Below, in pieces: positions 28,376-37,690 of a stretch of 64,000 bases of DNA. A program made the position numbers and the translations under genes. Every line of letters starts with the position of its first letter. Within the stretch, counting starts at the first letter, position 1. The stretch is from CAVVDT01 sp963747005 (GTDB lineage: Bacteria > Pseudomonadota > Alphaproteobacteria > Rhizobiales > Aestuariivirgaceae): the NCBI GenBank assembly GCA_963747005.1, contig CAVVDT010000008.1, forward strand, positions 682,001-746,000, written 5' to 3'. Under the pieces are notes generated by a model. The model saw nothing but the letters and a program-made list of their open reading frames with translations. It was not told where the DNA came from and searched no databases.

Positions 28376-30802
28376 ATGACCGACATTTCCCAGGCCCGCG
28401 TCGTCGTCATCGGCGGCGGCGTTACCGGCTGCGCCGTGCTCTACCATCTCGCCAAGGCGGGCTGGAAGGACGTAGTGCTGATCGAGAGGAAGGAACTGAC
28501 CTCCGGGTCGTCCTGGCACGCCGCCGGGAGCCTCTTCTCGCTCGCCGCTCCCTCCAGCGTCGCCACCTTGCAGAAATATACCCGCGATCTCTATCCGGTG
28601 ATCGAGAAAGAAGCCGACCAGCCGGTCGGCTATCACCAGTGCGGCGGCATCGCGGTGGCGAAATCTGAAGACGAGCATATCAAGCTGAAGATGTTGCAGA
28701 GCCGCTGCCACAGGAACGGCATCCCTTCCGAGTTCATCTCGCTTGAAGAAGCCCGGCGGCGCGTGCCGGTGCTCAACACCGAGGGGCTGGTGGCCGCCCT
28801 CTACGAGCCCGAAAAGGGCTATGTCGATCCCGCCAGCGCCACCAACGCCTTTGCCCGCGCGGCGCGCAATTTCGGTGCCCGCATCCTGCGCCACACGCCG
28901 GTTATCGCCACCCGGCAACGCGCCTCGGGCGACTGGGAGGTGGAGACGCCGAACGGTCGGATCGCCTGCGAATACGTGGTCAACGCCGCCGGCCTGTGGG
29001 CACGCGAGGTGGCAGCCCTTGCCGGCATCGCCCTGCCGCTGATGCCGGTCGAGCACCACTACCTCGTCACCGAAACGATACCCGAGGTCGATGCCATGGA
29101 CCGCGACCTGCCGACCGTCTCCGATGGCGAAGGCAACTGGTATTCCAGGCAGGAGGGCAAGGGCATCCTGCTCGGGGCCTATGAGGATCACTGTGTCCAC
29201 TGGGCCGAGGCCGGCACGCCCCTCGACTTCGGTCACGAACTGCTGCCCGACGACATTTCGCGCATGGAGGCCAACTTCGCCGATGCCGTGAACCGCATCC
29301 CCTGCCTCGGGCGCGCCGGCATCAAGCGGGTAATCAATGGCCCGATGATCTTCTCGCCCGACCTCGCCCCCCTGCTCGGGCCCTGGCCGGGCTTGCGCGG
29401 TTATATCTGCGCCGCCGGCGTCATGACCGGCTTCAACCAGGGCGGCGGCGTCGGCCGGGTCATCGCCGAATGGATCATCGAGGGCGAGCCCTCGCTCGAT
29501 GTCTTTGCCTGGGACGTCGCCCGTTTCGGCGCCTGGGCGGGCAAGGGCTTTACCAAGGCCCGCACCAAATGGTTCTACGAGCATCGCACCAACCGCATCT
29601 ATCCGCACCAGCAGTTCGAGGCCGGGCGGCCGGTCAGGACATATCCTTCCTATGACCGGCTGAAAAGCCACGGCGCGGTGTTCGGCGAGATGTTCGGTTT
29701 CGAGACGCCCTTGTGGTATGCGCGCAAGGGCGAGGAGCCGCGCGATCATTATGGCTACAAGCGCCAGAACTGGTTCGAGGCGGTGGGCGAGGAAGCGCGC
29801 GCGGTGCGCCAGGGGCTGGGGCTCTTCGACATTTCCGGCTACTCGAAGTTCTCCGTCACGGGCGAAGGTGCCGCCGACTGGCTCGACACCATCATGGCCA
29901 ACCGCCTGCCCGCCATCGGTCGCACCATCCTCAGCCCCATGCTGTCGCCGAAGGGCAGGCTGATCGGCGATTTCACCCTGTCACGGCTCGGCGCCAACGA
30001 ATTCCTCATCGTCGGCTCGGGCCCGATCCAGCTCTATCATTTGCGCTGGTTTGTCGAGAACCTGCCCGGGGACGGTTTGGTGAAGGTGGACAACCTGTCG
30101 TCGACCTGGTGCGGGCTGCATCTGGCGGGACCCAGGGCGCGCGATTGCCTCGCCACCCTGACGGGCGAGGACGTGGGCGGCAGGGCCTTTCCATTCCTCT
30201 CGGCGCGACGCATGGAGGTGGCCGGCTGTCCCGAAGCGGTGGTGGTCAGGGTGTCGTTCACCGGCGAACTCGGCTACGAGATCTGGATGCCCATGGGCTA
30301 TCACCTCGTGATGCTCGACCGCATCCTCGAAGCGGGCAAGCCCTTCGGCCTGCGGCTCGCTGGCGGGCGGGCATTGATGAGCCTGCGGCTGGAAAAGAGC
30401 TTTGCAAGCTGGGGCCTCGAACTCGGCCCCGACTATACCCCCTGGGATACTTCCGTCGGCCGCTTCGTACGCCTCGACAAGGGTGACTTCATCGGCCGGG
30501 TGGCGGCAAGGAAGGCGAAGGAGGCGGGCGGCCACAACGTGTTCGTCACCCTGATCGTCGATGCCGACGGAGCGGACGTCACCGGCGGCGAGGCGATCTA
30601 CAAGGATGGCACCTTTGCCGGCTATGCCACTTCCGGCGGTTATGGCTATACGGCCGGGGAAAGCCTGGCGCTCGGATACCTGAAGCCCGGCATGGCCGAT
30701 GTGGACGGGTCTTACGAGATCGAGATCATCGGCGAGCGCCGTCCGGCCCGCCTGGCAAAGGCCCCGCTCGTTGATCCCTCAGGCGAGCGCATGCGTTCAT
30801 GA
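28376..30802 (+). CDS. FAD-dependent dimethylglycine/sarcosine dehydrogenase-like protein
   Basis: This 808-residue enzyme has an N-terminal FAD domain (VVIGGGVTGCAVLYHL, residues 8-23; LTSGSSWHAAG for covalent-type flavin attachment), a middle FAO-type domain, and a C-terminal GcvT/aminomethyltransferase half (GLFDISGYSKFSVTG onward) that would bind tetrahydrofolate. Enzymes of this type demethylate methylated amines. AGGAAGGAACAGG precedes the start at 28376. Next to the dimethylformamidase-like gene it could process dimethylamine-type products; this is inference. Confidence 0.87.
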   Translation: MTDISQARVVVIGGGVTGCAVLYHLAKAGWKDVVLIERKELTSGSSWHAAGSLFSLAAPSSVATLQKYTRDLYPVIEKEADQPVGYHQCGGIAVAKSEDEHIKLKMLQSRCHRNGIPSEFISLEEARRRVPVLNTEGLVAALYEPEKGYVDPASATNAFARAARNFGARILRHTPVIATRQRASGDWEVETPNGRIACEYVVNAAGLWAREVAALAGIALPLMPVEHHYLVTETIPEVDAMDRDLPTVSDGEGNWYSRQEGKGILLGAYEDHCVHWAEAGTPLDFGHELLPDDISRMEANFADAVNRIPCLGRAGIKRVINGPMIFSPDLAPLLGPWPGLRGYICAAGVMTGFNQGGGVGRVIAEWIIEGEPSLDVFAWDVARFGAWAGKGFTKARTKWFYEHRTNRIYPHQQFEAGRPVRTYPSYDRLKSHGAVFGEMFGFETPLWYARKGEEPRDHYGYKRQNWFEAVGEEARAVRQGLGLFDISGYSKFSVTGEGAADWLDTIMANRLPAIGRTILSPMLSPKGRLIGDFTLSRLGANEFLIVGSGPIQLYHLRWFVENLPGDGLVKVDNLSSTWCGLHLAGPRARDCLATLTGEDVGGRAFPFLSARRMEVAGCPEAVVVRVSFTGELGYEIWMPMGYHLVMLDRILEAGKPFGLRLAGGRALMSLRLEKSFASWGLELGPDYTPWDTSVGRFVRLDKGDFIGRVAARKAKEAGGHNVFVTLIVDADGADVTGGEAIYKDGTFAGYATSGGYGYTAGESLALGYLKPGMADVDGSYEIEIIGERRPARLAKAPLVDPSGERMRS

Positions 30803-31957
30803 GACCGACGACTTCACCAGTCGCTGCATGAACGCCTCGCATTGGGTGAGCTGGCTGACGTCGATATATTCGTCCGGCTTGTGGGCCTGGTCGATGGAGC
30901 CCGGCCCGCAAATCACGGTGGGATAGCCCGCCTGCTGGAAGAGGCCGCCCTCGGTGCCATAGGAAACAGCCCCCGTGCCATTCGAACGGCTGAGCGCCAG
31001 CGCCAGCGTTTCGGCCTCCGAGCCGTTGACGGGCGCCAGGCCCGGCACCTCGACCGTGCGTCTCGTGGCGATGCCGGTTGCGGGGCTGACGGCGTGCATG
31101 GCGGGCAGCAGGCTTTCCGCCTTCGCTCCGATGCGCGCCGGCACTTCCCCGGTGTCGGCCTCGGGAATGAAGCGGGCCTCCCAGTTGATGGCGCAGTGGC
31201 GCGGCACGATGTTCTTGGCGGTGCCGCCGGCGATGGTCCCCACATGCACGCTGGTGAAGGGCGGATCGAAGCGCCCGGTCGGATCTCCGCGCTCTTTCAT
31301 CTCGGCGGCCAGGCGGTTGATCTCGCCGAGCAGTTCGCCCGCGACCATGATGGCATTGACGCCCTTGTGGGTGTTGCTCGAATGGGCCTCTAGCCCCGTC
31401 ACCTCGGTGACGTAGGTGTGGATGGCCTTGTGGGCGTTGACCACCTGCATGGAGGTGGGCTCGCCGATGATCACCGCCGCGGGCCGTGGCAGATGCGCCG
31501 CCATGTGGCGGATCAGCGGGCGCACGCCGAGGCAGCCTACTTCCTCGTCGCAGGAAAAGGCCAGATGGATAGGCCGCTTCAGGGGGGCGGCGAGGAATTT
31601 TGGCACCATGGCGAGGACGACCGCGATGAAACCCTTCATGTCGGCGCTGCCGCGCCCGTAGAGCCGGCCGTCGCGTTCATCGAGGACGAAGGGATCGCTC
31701 GCCCAGTCCTGGCCGTCGACCGGCACCACGTCGGTGTGGCCCGACAGCACGGTGCCGCCGGCGATGCCGGGACCGATGGTGGTGATGAGGTTGGTCTTGG
31801 TGCCGGTCTCGAGATCGATGCGTGTCGAGGCAACACCATGCCGGGCAAGGTAATCCTCGATGAAGGCGATGAGATCGAGGTTGGGATTGCGGCTGGTGGT
31901 GTCGAAGGAAACAAGCTGTGCCAGCAGTTCGCGGGTGAGCATCGAGCAATCGGCCAT
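30797..31957 (-). CDS. argE: Acetylornithine deacetylase family peptidase (M20)
   Basis: This 386-residue metallohydrolase has the M20 zinc motifs LSGHTDVVP, GRGSADMKG, the catalytic Glu in SCDEEVG and GEPTS. It most resembles proteobacterial ArgE-type deacetylases, which release ornithine from N-acetylornithine. Related family members deacylate other amino acids, so the exact substrate is uncertain. It lies 11 bp downstream of apaG and converges with the flavoprotein gene, overlapping its stop by 6 bp. Confidence 0.85.
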   Translation of the reverse strand: MADCSMLTRELLAQLVSFDTTSRNPNLDLIAFIEDYLARHGVASTRIDLETGTKTNLITTIGPGIAGGTVLSGHTDVVPVDGQDWASDPFVLDERDGRLYGRGSADMKGFIAVVLAMVPKFLAAPLKRPIHLAFSCDEEVGCLGVRPLIRHMAAHLPRPAAVIIGEPTSMQVVNAHKAIHTYVTEVTGLEAHSSNTHKGVNAIMVAGELLGEINRLAAEMKERGDPTGRFDPPFTSVHVGTIAGGTAKNIVPRHCAINWEARFIPEADTGEVPARIGAKAESLLPAMHAVSPATGIATRRTVEVPGLAPVNGSEAETLALALSRSNGTGAVSYGTEGGLFQQAGYPTVICGPGSIDQAHKPDEYIDVSQLTQCEAFMQRLVKSSVS

Positions 31958-31968
31958 GGCGCAATGGC

Positions 31969-32361
31969 TCAATGGGTGCGGCCCCTGCCGTCCGGCAGGT
32001 CGAGGGAAAAGGCCGGGATCTCGACGTTGAAGGGTTCGCCCTGCGCTGTCTCCATCTGGTAGGCGCCGACCATGAAGCCCGACGAGGTGGAAAGCGGCGC
32101 ACCGGAGGTATATTCGAAGCGCTCGCCCGGCCTGAGGGTGGGCTGCTCGCCGACCACGCCGGCGCCGCGCACCTCCTGCACCCGGCCCAGCGAATCGATG
32201 ATCTTCCAGTAGCGGGTCCTCAGCGTCACCGTCTCGGTGCCGGTGTTCTCGATGACGATGGTATAGGACCACACGAAATAGTCCTCGTCGGGCCGCGACT
32301 GGCCGTCGAGATAGCGCGGTTCGACCGAAATGCGGATATGGCGGGTGGTGCTGTCGTACAT
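31969..32361 (-). CDS. apaG: ApaG-family protein
   Basis: This 130-residue protein is a full-length single-domain ApaG: WSYTIVIENTG, RYWKIIDSLGRVQEVRGAGVVGEQP and SSGFMVGAYQM are conserved. ApaG has an immunoglobulin-like fold and is linked to Co2+/Mg2+ handling in enterobacteria; its biochemical role is unclear. It is the first gene of a two-gene unit with argE. Confidence 0.95.
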   Translation of the reverse strand: MYDSTTRHIRISVEPRYLDGQSRPDEDYFVWSYTIVIENTGTETVTLRTRYWKIIDSLGRVQEVRGAGVVGEQPTLRPGERFEYTSGAPLSTSSGFMVGAYQMETAQGEPFNVEIPAFSLDLPDGRGRTH

Positions 32362-32538
32362 GGTCGATCCCTTGAGCGCGCCCTGCGCCCACGGGGCAGT
32401 CTATTGCAACTGGGCCCGAAGGGAAATGCGCCGCGCTTGCGACTTTTCCACTAGATCAACCCCTGAGGCTTGCGTCGGGCGCCGGGGCAGTGAATATCTC
32501 ATTGCGTAGCAGAGGCAGCAAGGAAGAGTGTGACCCTG

Positions 32539-33648
32539 ATGGCGGGCAAGAGGACGGAGGCGGCGCGCGGCATCCTGCCGGCCCACATCATCCGGCGCTA
32601 TGTGGATGAAGGCTTCATCCGCACCGATGTCGCCATGGATGCCGACCAGATCCAGCCCGCCAGCCTCGATGTGCGCCTCGGCCATCAAGCCTGGCGGGTG
32701 CGCTCATCCTTCCTGCCGGGCCCGCGCAACACCGTCGCCGACCGGCTGGAGACGCTGGCGCTGCATCGCTTCTCGCTGGAGGAAGGCGCGGTGCTGGAGA
32801 CCGGTTGCGTCTATATCGTGCCGCTCATCGAGCATGTCCGTCTGCCCGCCGGCATCGCCGCGGCCGCCAACCCGAAAAGTTCAACCGGCCGGCTCGACAT
32901 CTTCACCCGGGTGATCGCCGACTATGCGGCTGAATTCGACAAGCTGCCGGAGGGCTATTCAGGGCCCCTTTATGCCGAGATTTCGCCGCGCACCTTTCCC
33001 GTCCTGGTGCGCACCGGATCGCGGCTGGCGCAGGTTCGCTTCCGTTCGGGGCCCCTGGCGGGCGATGATCAACTGATCCGCCGGCTGCACGAGCGCGAGG
33101 CGCTGGTGACGGCGGGCGAGGTCAATATCGACCATGGCCTGGCGCTCAGCGTTGATCTCACCGGCGCCGGTGCCGCCGAGCCGGTCGGCTTCCGGGCCAA
33201 GCGCCATTCCGGCCTCATCGACGTGGATCGCAAGGCCGCGCTCGAGGTGCTCGATTATTGGGAGCCCATCTGGCAGCGCGGTTCGCTCATCCTCGATCCT
33301 GACCAGTTCTACATCCTCGCCTCGCGCGAGGCGGTGAGAGTGCCGGCCGACCATGCCGCCGAGATGGTGCCGTTCAATCCGCTGGTGGGGGAGTTCCGGG
33401 TCCACTACGCCGGCTTCTTCGATCCCGGCTTCGGCGATTCATCGGGTGGTGGCGAGGGTGCCCGCGCCGTTCTGGAGGTGCGCTCGCACGAGGTGCCGTT
33501 CATCCTCGAAGACGGCCAGGTCATCGGCCGGCTGATCTACGAGCCGCTCATCGAAAAGCCGGACTTCGTCTACGGCCAGGGGATCGGTTCCAATTACCAG
33601 CGCCAGGGCCTGAAACTGTCGAAACACTTCAAGGCCTTCGAGGCGTAG
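32539..33648 (+). CDS. dcd: 2'-deoxycytidine 5'-triphosphate deaminase, two-domain alphaproteobacterial form
   Basis: This protein of about 369 residues makes dUTP from dCTP. Unlike the 190-residue E. coli enzyme, it contains two Dcd/dUTPase-like halves, a form known in Alphaproteobacteria. IQPASLDVRLG, the NPKSSTGRLDIFTRV segment and the second-half FILEDGQVIGRLIYEPL are diagnostic. I choose the ATG at 32539 because AGGAAGAG lies 10 bases upstream; the GTG at 32530 is too close to that site. Confidence 0.9.
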   Translation: MAGKRTEAARGILPAHIIRRYVDEGFIRTDVAMDADQIQPASLDVRLGHQAWRVRSSFLPGPRNTVADRLETLALHRFSLEEGAVLETGCVYIVPLIEHVRLPAGIAAAANPKSSTGRLDIFTRVIADYAAEFDKLPEGYSGPLYAEISPRTFPVLVRTGSRLAQVRFRSGPLAGDDQLIRRLHEREALVTAGEVNIDHGLALSVDLTGAGAAEPVGFRAKRHSGLIDVDRKAALEVLDYWEPIWQRGSLILDPDQFYILASREAVRVPADHAAEMVPFNPLVGEFRVHYAGFFDPGFGDSSGGGEGARAVLEVRSHEVPFILEDGQVIGRLIYEPLIEKPDFVYGQGIGSNYQRQGLKLSKHFKAFEA

Positions 33649-33753
33649 ATGGGGTAACGGGCGGGTAGCGCGGAAGGGCGGTCGTCCCTCAAACTGATGG
33701 TGTTAACGGAGTCGGGCTTTGTGGCCTGCTCCCAGCATCAACGAGGGACGACC

Positions 33754-34782
33754 ATGGACTATTATGCTGGAATTGACGTTTCATTGGAATGCTCGAGCGT
33801 GTGCGTTGTCGATGCGAGTGGCAAGATCGTGCGGGAAGCCAGGGTGGCGAGCGAGCCGGATGCGCTGAAGGCGTGGTTTGGCTCACTGGGGCTGAGGCTG
33901 GAGCGGATCGGCTTGGAAGCGGGGCCGCTGTCGCAATGGCTCTACGGTGCGCTGAAGGGGGCTGGTCTTGCGGTGGAACTGCTGGAGACGCGGCACGTGC
34001 GCGATGCTTTCCGGGCGATGCCGGTGAAGAGCGACCGCAATGACGCGCGCGGGATCGCGCAGTTGATGCGGCTGGGTTGGTTCAAGCCGGTACACTGCAA
34101 GTCGATTGGCGCGCAGGAGACGCGCGCGCTGCTGACCGCGCGCAAGCTGATCCAATCGAAGCTGCGGGATGTCGAGAACAGCCTGCGCGGGATCCTGCGC
34201 GGTTTCGGGCTGAAGGTCGGCAAGACGACGCGGCGGAGTTTCCCTGGGCGGGTGCGCGAACTGGTGAGCAACCACGCGAGCCTGGAGGCGATCGGCCAAG
34301 CCCTGCTTTCGGTGCATGCGGTTTTGCTGCGGGAGTTCAACGCTTTCGAGAAGCGCGTGCGTGACTTGGCGCGCCAGGATGGCAAGGCCCGACTGTTGAT
34401 GACGACGCCGGCGGTCGGTCCGATCGTGGCACTCACCTATGCCAGCGCCGTCGACGATCCGGCCCGGTTCAAATCCTCGAAGGCGGCGGGGGCGCATTTC
34501 GGGCTGACGCCAAGGAAGTACCAGTCTGGAGAGACCGATGTCAGCGGCCGCATCTCCAAGATCGGGGATGCAGCGGTGCGTTCGGTGCTCTACGAGGCAG
34601 CCAACATCATGCTGGTCAAGCCGATCAAGGGGTGTACGGCGCTCAAGAGCTGGGCGATGCGGATCGCCAGGCGCGCCGGCATGCGCAAGGCCAAGGTGGC
34701 GCTGGCGCGCAAGCTGGCGGTGATCCTGCATCGCATGCTCGCCGCTGAGCAGCCGTTCGATCCTGCCGCCGCGGCGGCCTGA
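33754..34782 (+). CDS. IS110-family transposase (DEDD)
   Basis: This 342-residue recombinase has an N-terminal RuvC-like DEDD domain (YYAGIDVSLECSSV with the first Asp; SDRNDARGIAQLMRLG) and a C-terminal Tnp_20 domain (TTPAVGPIVALTYASAVDDP; the serine-containing SGRISKIGDAAVRSVLYEAAN). The frame is intact and of normal length, so the element may still be active. The start at 33754 follows GAGGGACGACC, which is also one arm of an inverted repeat. Confidence 0.93.
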   Translation: MDYYAGIDVSLECSSVCVVDASGKIVREARVASEPDALKAWFGSLGLRLERIGLEAGPLSQWLYGALKGAGLAVELLETRHVRDAFRAMPVKSDRNDARGIAQLMRLGWFKPVHCKSIGAQETRALLTARKLIQSKLRDVENSLRGILRGFGLKVGKTTRRSFPGRVRELVSNHASLEAIGQALLSVHAVLLREFNAFEKRVRDLARQDGKARLLMTTPAVGPIVALTYASAVDDPARFKSSKAAGAHFGLTPRKYQSGETDVSGRISKIGDAAVRSVLYEAANIMLVKPIKGCTALKSWAMRIARRAGMRKAKVALARKLAVILHRMLAAEQPFDPAAAAA

Positions 34783-34801
34783 ACAGGAGGATACAAGCAG
34801 T

Positions 34802-34938
34802 TTTCGGGCGGGTCACGACACCAGCCTTCCCGAAAGCGAAGTCCCCTCGCCGGGACGATGGATCAGGTCAGGCCGCCATCCGGGCTGTCGAGGCATCCAG
34901 AGATGCCATCACGCTTCCGTAGATCGGACCGACCGATC
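34802..34938 (+). ncRNA. Candidate IS110 bridge/seek RNA region
   Basis: Three stem-loops follow the transposase gene: TTTCGGG/CCCGAAA at 34802-34835, GTCCC/GGGAC at 34841-34856 and GATCGG/CCGATC at 34922-34938. IS110-family elements encode a structured RNA that guides target choice, and in the IS1111 branch it lies downstream of the transposase. The assignment rests on position and folding potential only. Confidence 0.35.
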
Positions 34939-35046
34939 CTCCACGCACCCCATCAGGCGGCGGCCTCAGAGCCGACCCCGAACAGAAGCAAGTCCCCGGC
35001 GAGCGGATGACGCAAAAAGGGATTGACAACACGGGCCCGTTACAGA

Positions 35047-35121
35047 AGCCCGGGTGGAGCGCAGCGAGACCCGGGGCAACCCATCCGTCGTTGCCGGGTT
35101 GCGCTGCGCTCCACCCGGGCT
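35047..35121. repeat. REP-like palindrome
   Basis: Two perfect 20-bp arms (35047-35066 and 35102-35121) flank an inner imperfect inverted repeat, so the 75-bp unit can fold into one long hairpin. The core CCCGGGTGGAGCGCAGCGAG is a motif I recall as dispersed in many proteobacterial genomes. It lies between the IS element and the radical SAM gene and may terminate transcription. Confidence 0.7.
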
Positions 35122-35136
35122 ACAGGTCCGCGCAGA

Positions 35137-36138
35137 TCAGCCTGCCGAGCAACTGCCGCCGCCGAGGACGCAGAATTTGGCGCAGTGGGGGTGGTTAAGC
35201 TTCACCGATCCCTTGTCGAAATTGCCGCCGTCGGCGCCGTGCATTTCGGCAAGGCTCGTGCCCATTTCAAAGGCCGGATCATAGGGCAGGAGGGTGCACG
35301 GCAGGATGACCGGCTTTTCCTCCCCCCGGCGCAGCACCGCCATGCGGCTCGATGCGCACATGACATCTGCGGGCCGCTTGCCCAGCAGGCTCCAGCATAA
35401 GGTGGTGATCTCCGGCACGTCGACGCGGGCATCCATCTCCGGGAACAGCACCAGCCGCGACGGGTCGGCGGCATCCACGTCCCAGCCGTGGGCAGCGATC
35501 AGCCGGGCATAACCGGCGCGCGCCGAGGCCTCGTCTTCGCCCCAGCAGGTGCGCCCGGCGATGGCAATGGAAATACCTTCCGCGCTCAACCAGTCGAGGC
35601 CGGCAAGGGCGAGCTTCCAGCTCCCGGGCGTGCGCTCGGCCTCATGGCGCTGGCACGTATAGTGGTCGAGCGAGACCCGCAAGGTGAGCCTGCCGGCAAA
35701 CTGCGCCTGGAGCTCCCGGAGCCCCTTTTTCATCGTCGGGCGCTGCAGGGGCTGCATGGCGTTGGTGAGGATGAGGACGTGAAATCCCCGTTCCAGGGCA
35801 GCGCCGGTCATGGCGAGGAGATGGGGGTTCATGAACGGCTCGCCGCCGGTAAAGCCGATCTCGCTGGTGGCAAGGCCGAGCGCACCGATCTCGTCATAGA
35901 GCGCCAACGCGTCGGCGAGGCGGAAATAGGCCAGCCGGTCGTTGCCGGGTGATGATTCGATGTAGCAGTTGGTGCAGGTGATGTTGCACAGGGATCCGGT
36001 GTTGATCCACAAACTGTCGAGTTGTTCGAGGGCAACGCGAGCCCGCACCTCACCCCGGGCGGTCAGGTCCGGGTTGCGGAATTTGCGCGAATCGAGTGGC
36101 GTGTAGGCGTGGTAGAGATGGCTGATATGCTGATTCAT
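35137..36138 (-). CDS. Radical SAM protein
   Basis: This 333-residue radical SAM enzyme has the 4Fe-4S-binding CNITCTNC (Cys51, Cys55, Cys58; CX3CX2C) and GFTGGEPFMNP. The C-terminal region has further cysteines (ILPCTLLPYD; HCAKFCVLGGGSC) that could hold an auxiliary cluster in a SPASM-like tail. The target is unknown. No peptide substrate gene was seen beside it. It is divergent from the SDR gene, with about 100 bp between their starts. Confidence 0.85.
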   Translation of the reverse strand: MNQHISHLYHAYTPLDSRKFRNPDLTARGEVRARVALEQLDSLWINTGSLCNITCTNCYIESSPGNDRLAYFRLADALALYDEIGALGLATSEIGFTGGEPFMNPHLLAMTGAALERGFHVLILTNAMQPLQRPTMKKGLRELQAQFAGRLTLRVSLDHYTCQRHEAERTPGSWKLALAGLDWLSAEGISIAIAGRTCWGEDEASARAGYARLIAAHGWDVDAADPSRLVLFPEMDARVDVPEITTLCWSLLGKRPADVMCASSRMAVLRRGEEKPVILPCTLLPYDPAFEMGTSLAEMHGADGGNFDKGSVKLNHPHCAKFCVLGGGSCSAG

Positions 36139-36240
36139 GAAGCGAGACGCTAACGGTTTTTGCAGCCGCTTCCTAGCGTCAAACCGGATTTCACGCGAAT
36201 GTTAGCGCTCGTGAAGCAATGCTGGCAGGAGACAGGGCGA

Positions 36241-36996
36241 ATGGACGATTTCAAGGCAAAGCGGGTGCTCGTCACCGGCGCCACGCGCGGCATCGGGCGC
36301 GCCACGGCGGAGCTCTTTCATGCAGGCGGCGCGACCGTCGCCATCAATGGCCGCAAGGCCGGTGACGTGGAGGCAGCAATCGCCGCCCTGGGCGATGAAC
36401 GGTTGATTGCGGCTCCCGGCGATCTCGCCCTGCCGGGCGCGGCGGCGGACATTACCGCCCGGGCGGCGGCGGCCATGGGCGGGCTCGATATTCTTGTCAA
36501 CAATGCCGGCGTCTTCCGGCAGGGCAAGATGGAAAGCTTCGATGAGGCGGAGTGGGACTTAACCTTCGCCGTCAACCTCAAGGCCGCTTACTTCGCCATC
36601 CAGGCCGGCCTCCATCACTTGCGGGCAGCGCGCGGGGTCATCGTCAATGTGGCGTCTGAATCGGGCCTGATGGGCAACTACGATGCCGCCGTCTACTGCG
36701 CCACCAAGGCCGGCATGATCAACATGACCCGGGCGCTGGCCCTGGAACTGGCGCCCGAGGTGCGCATCAACTGCGTGTGCCCGGGTGCCGTCGATACCGA
36801 CATGATCGCCGAAGATGCCGAGCGCTCAGGCGATGCGGCAACCTATGTGCGCACCCTCAATGACTATTACCCCTTGAAGCGCATGGCCCGCCCGCAGGAG
36901 ATCGCCGGGGCCATCGCCTATCTTGCCTCGCCGGCGGCGGCCTTCGTCACCGGCAGCGCGCTTGCCATCGACGGCGGCTCGACGGCCGGGCGCTGA
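36241..36996 (+). CDS. Short-chain dehydrogenase/reductase
   Basis: This 251-residue classical SDR has the cofactor motif TGATRGIGRA, NNAG (VNNAGVF), the catalytic Ser in VNVASESG and YxxxK (VYCATKAGM). It ends with the typical VTGSALAIDGGS. The sequence after the glycine motif (INGRKAG) suggests NADP(H). The ATG at 36241 has AGGAGACAGGG upstream. The substrate is not inferable. Confidence 0.9.
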   Translation: MDDFKAKRVLVTGATRGIGRATAELFHAGGATVAINGRKAGDVEAAIAALGDERLIAAPGDLALPGAAADITARAAAAMGGLDILVNNAGVFRQGKMESFDEAEWDLTFAVNLKAAYFAIQAGLHHLRAARGVIVNVASESGLMGNYDAAVYCATKAGMINMTRALALELAPEVRINCVCPGAVDTDMIAEDAERSGDAATYVRTLNDYYPLKRMARPQEIAGAIAYLASPAAAFVTGSALAIDGGSTAGR

Positions 36997-37049
36997 AAGG
37001 CCGGGCCATCTTGACAGGCGGCCCCGAACCTGTTGCTTTCAAATCCGGC

Positions 37050-37124
37050 GCGGGCGTAGTTCAGTGGTAGAACGCAAGCTTCCCAAGCTTGATGTCGTGG
37101 GTTCGATCCCCATCGCCCGCTCCA
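37050..37124 (+). tRNA. tRNA-Gly(CCC)
   Basis: The acceptor stem GCGGGCG pairs with CGCCCGC, and the anticodon stem CAAGC/GCTTG frames the loop TTCCCAA (anticodon CCC at 37082-37084). The T-loop is GTTCGATCC and the CCA end is encoded. The gene is intact. It lies 570 bp before the island junction. Confidence 0.95.
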
Positions 37125-37199
37125 GCCCCTTGCCCCTAGATCAGGGCGACTTTCGATCGAATCGATCCAAAGTCATAAACCTGATCTATTCCAAAGAGT

Positions 37200-37250
37200 T
37201 AGAGCGTGATTTTATCCGAAAAGTACTTACACTTTTCGGATCACGCTCTA
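37200..37250. repeat. Long palindrome of a type common in Hyphomicrobiales
   Basis: TAGAGCGTGAT ... ATCACGCTCTA with inner TCCGAAAAGT/ACTTTTCGGA forms a near-perfect hairpin of about 22 bp per arm. Related AGAGCGTGATCCGAAAAGTG palindromes are widespread in rhizobial-type genomes. It may also act as a terminator for the truncated glycosyltransferase remnant, whose stop it touches. Confidence 0.7.
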
Positions 37251-37690
37251 GAGGCGGCTGAGGCCGTGGCGGGTCTTGTTCCAGTGGAAGGGACTGCGGA
37301 CGAACTGCCACAGCGCCATCCAGCCGCCCAGCGACAGCAAGAGCCAGTAGGCGGGCATCGTCAGCACGCTCGGCCACAGGCGGCCAAGCCCGCGTCGCCG
37401 GAGCGCCATCACGCCGGCGAGCATGGCCACGCCGTAGCCGGCCACCAGCACCGCCAGGCAGAGCGCCGTCATGATGAAGCCGGCCATATCTCCCGCAGGA
37501 GGAAAGAAGATTCCCGAGGCAAGCCGCCACACCGTCCAGCCGATAAGCAGTGGATGCAACAAGGCCGAAAAGAGCGTCCCGAGCATCAGCGTCTGGAAGG
37601 CGAAGAAGCCCGCAGCGCCCATTTCCCGCCACAGCCGCACAGGCCGGCGCATGTGGACCAGCCAGGTCTGCAGCCAGCCCTTGTAGATGT
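37248..37690 (-). pseudogene. C-terminal remnant of a family 2 glycosyltransferase, cut at the island junction
   Basis: The remnant encodes about 145 residues beginning KGWLQTWLVHMRRPVRLWRE, followed by three or four membrane segments and ending WNKTRHGLSRL. This is the C-terminal membrane half of alphaproteobacterial family 2 glycosyltransferases; the catalytic GT-A domain that should precede it is missing. The match stops abruptly at about 37690, where the composition changes, and the P4-like integrase starts 160 bp further on. Integration of the island is the simplest cause. Confidence 0.7.

Larger units (their letters stand above)
33655..35046 (+). mobile_element. IS110-family insertion sequence (ends approximate)
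   Basis: The element is defined by its transposase gene and by long non-coding flanks, about 100 bp before and 260 bp after it. An 11-bp inverted repeat (33680-33690 and 33743-33753, GGTCGTCCCTC and its complement) lies directly before the gene. The longer 3' flank suggests the IS1111-like branch, which carries its guide RNA there. I cannot fix the exact ends because this family makes no simple target duplication. Confidence 0.6.

Noticed and set aside
37050..37124. tRNA-Gly(CCC) as the attachment site of the island
   Set aside because: The tRNA is intact, the glycosyltransferase remnant lies between it and the integrase, and no second copy of its 3' end is seen in the window.
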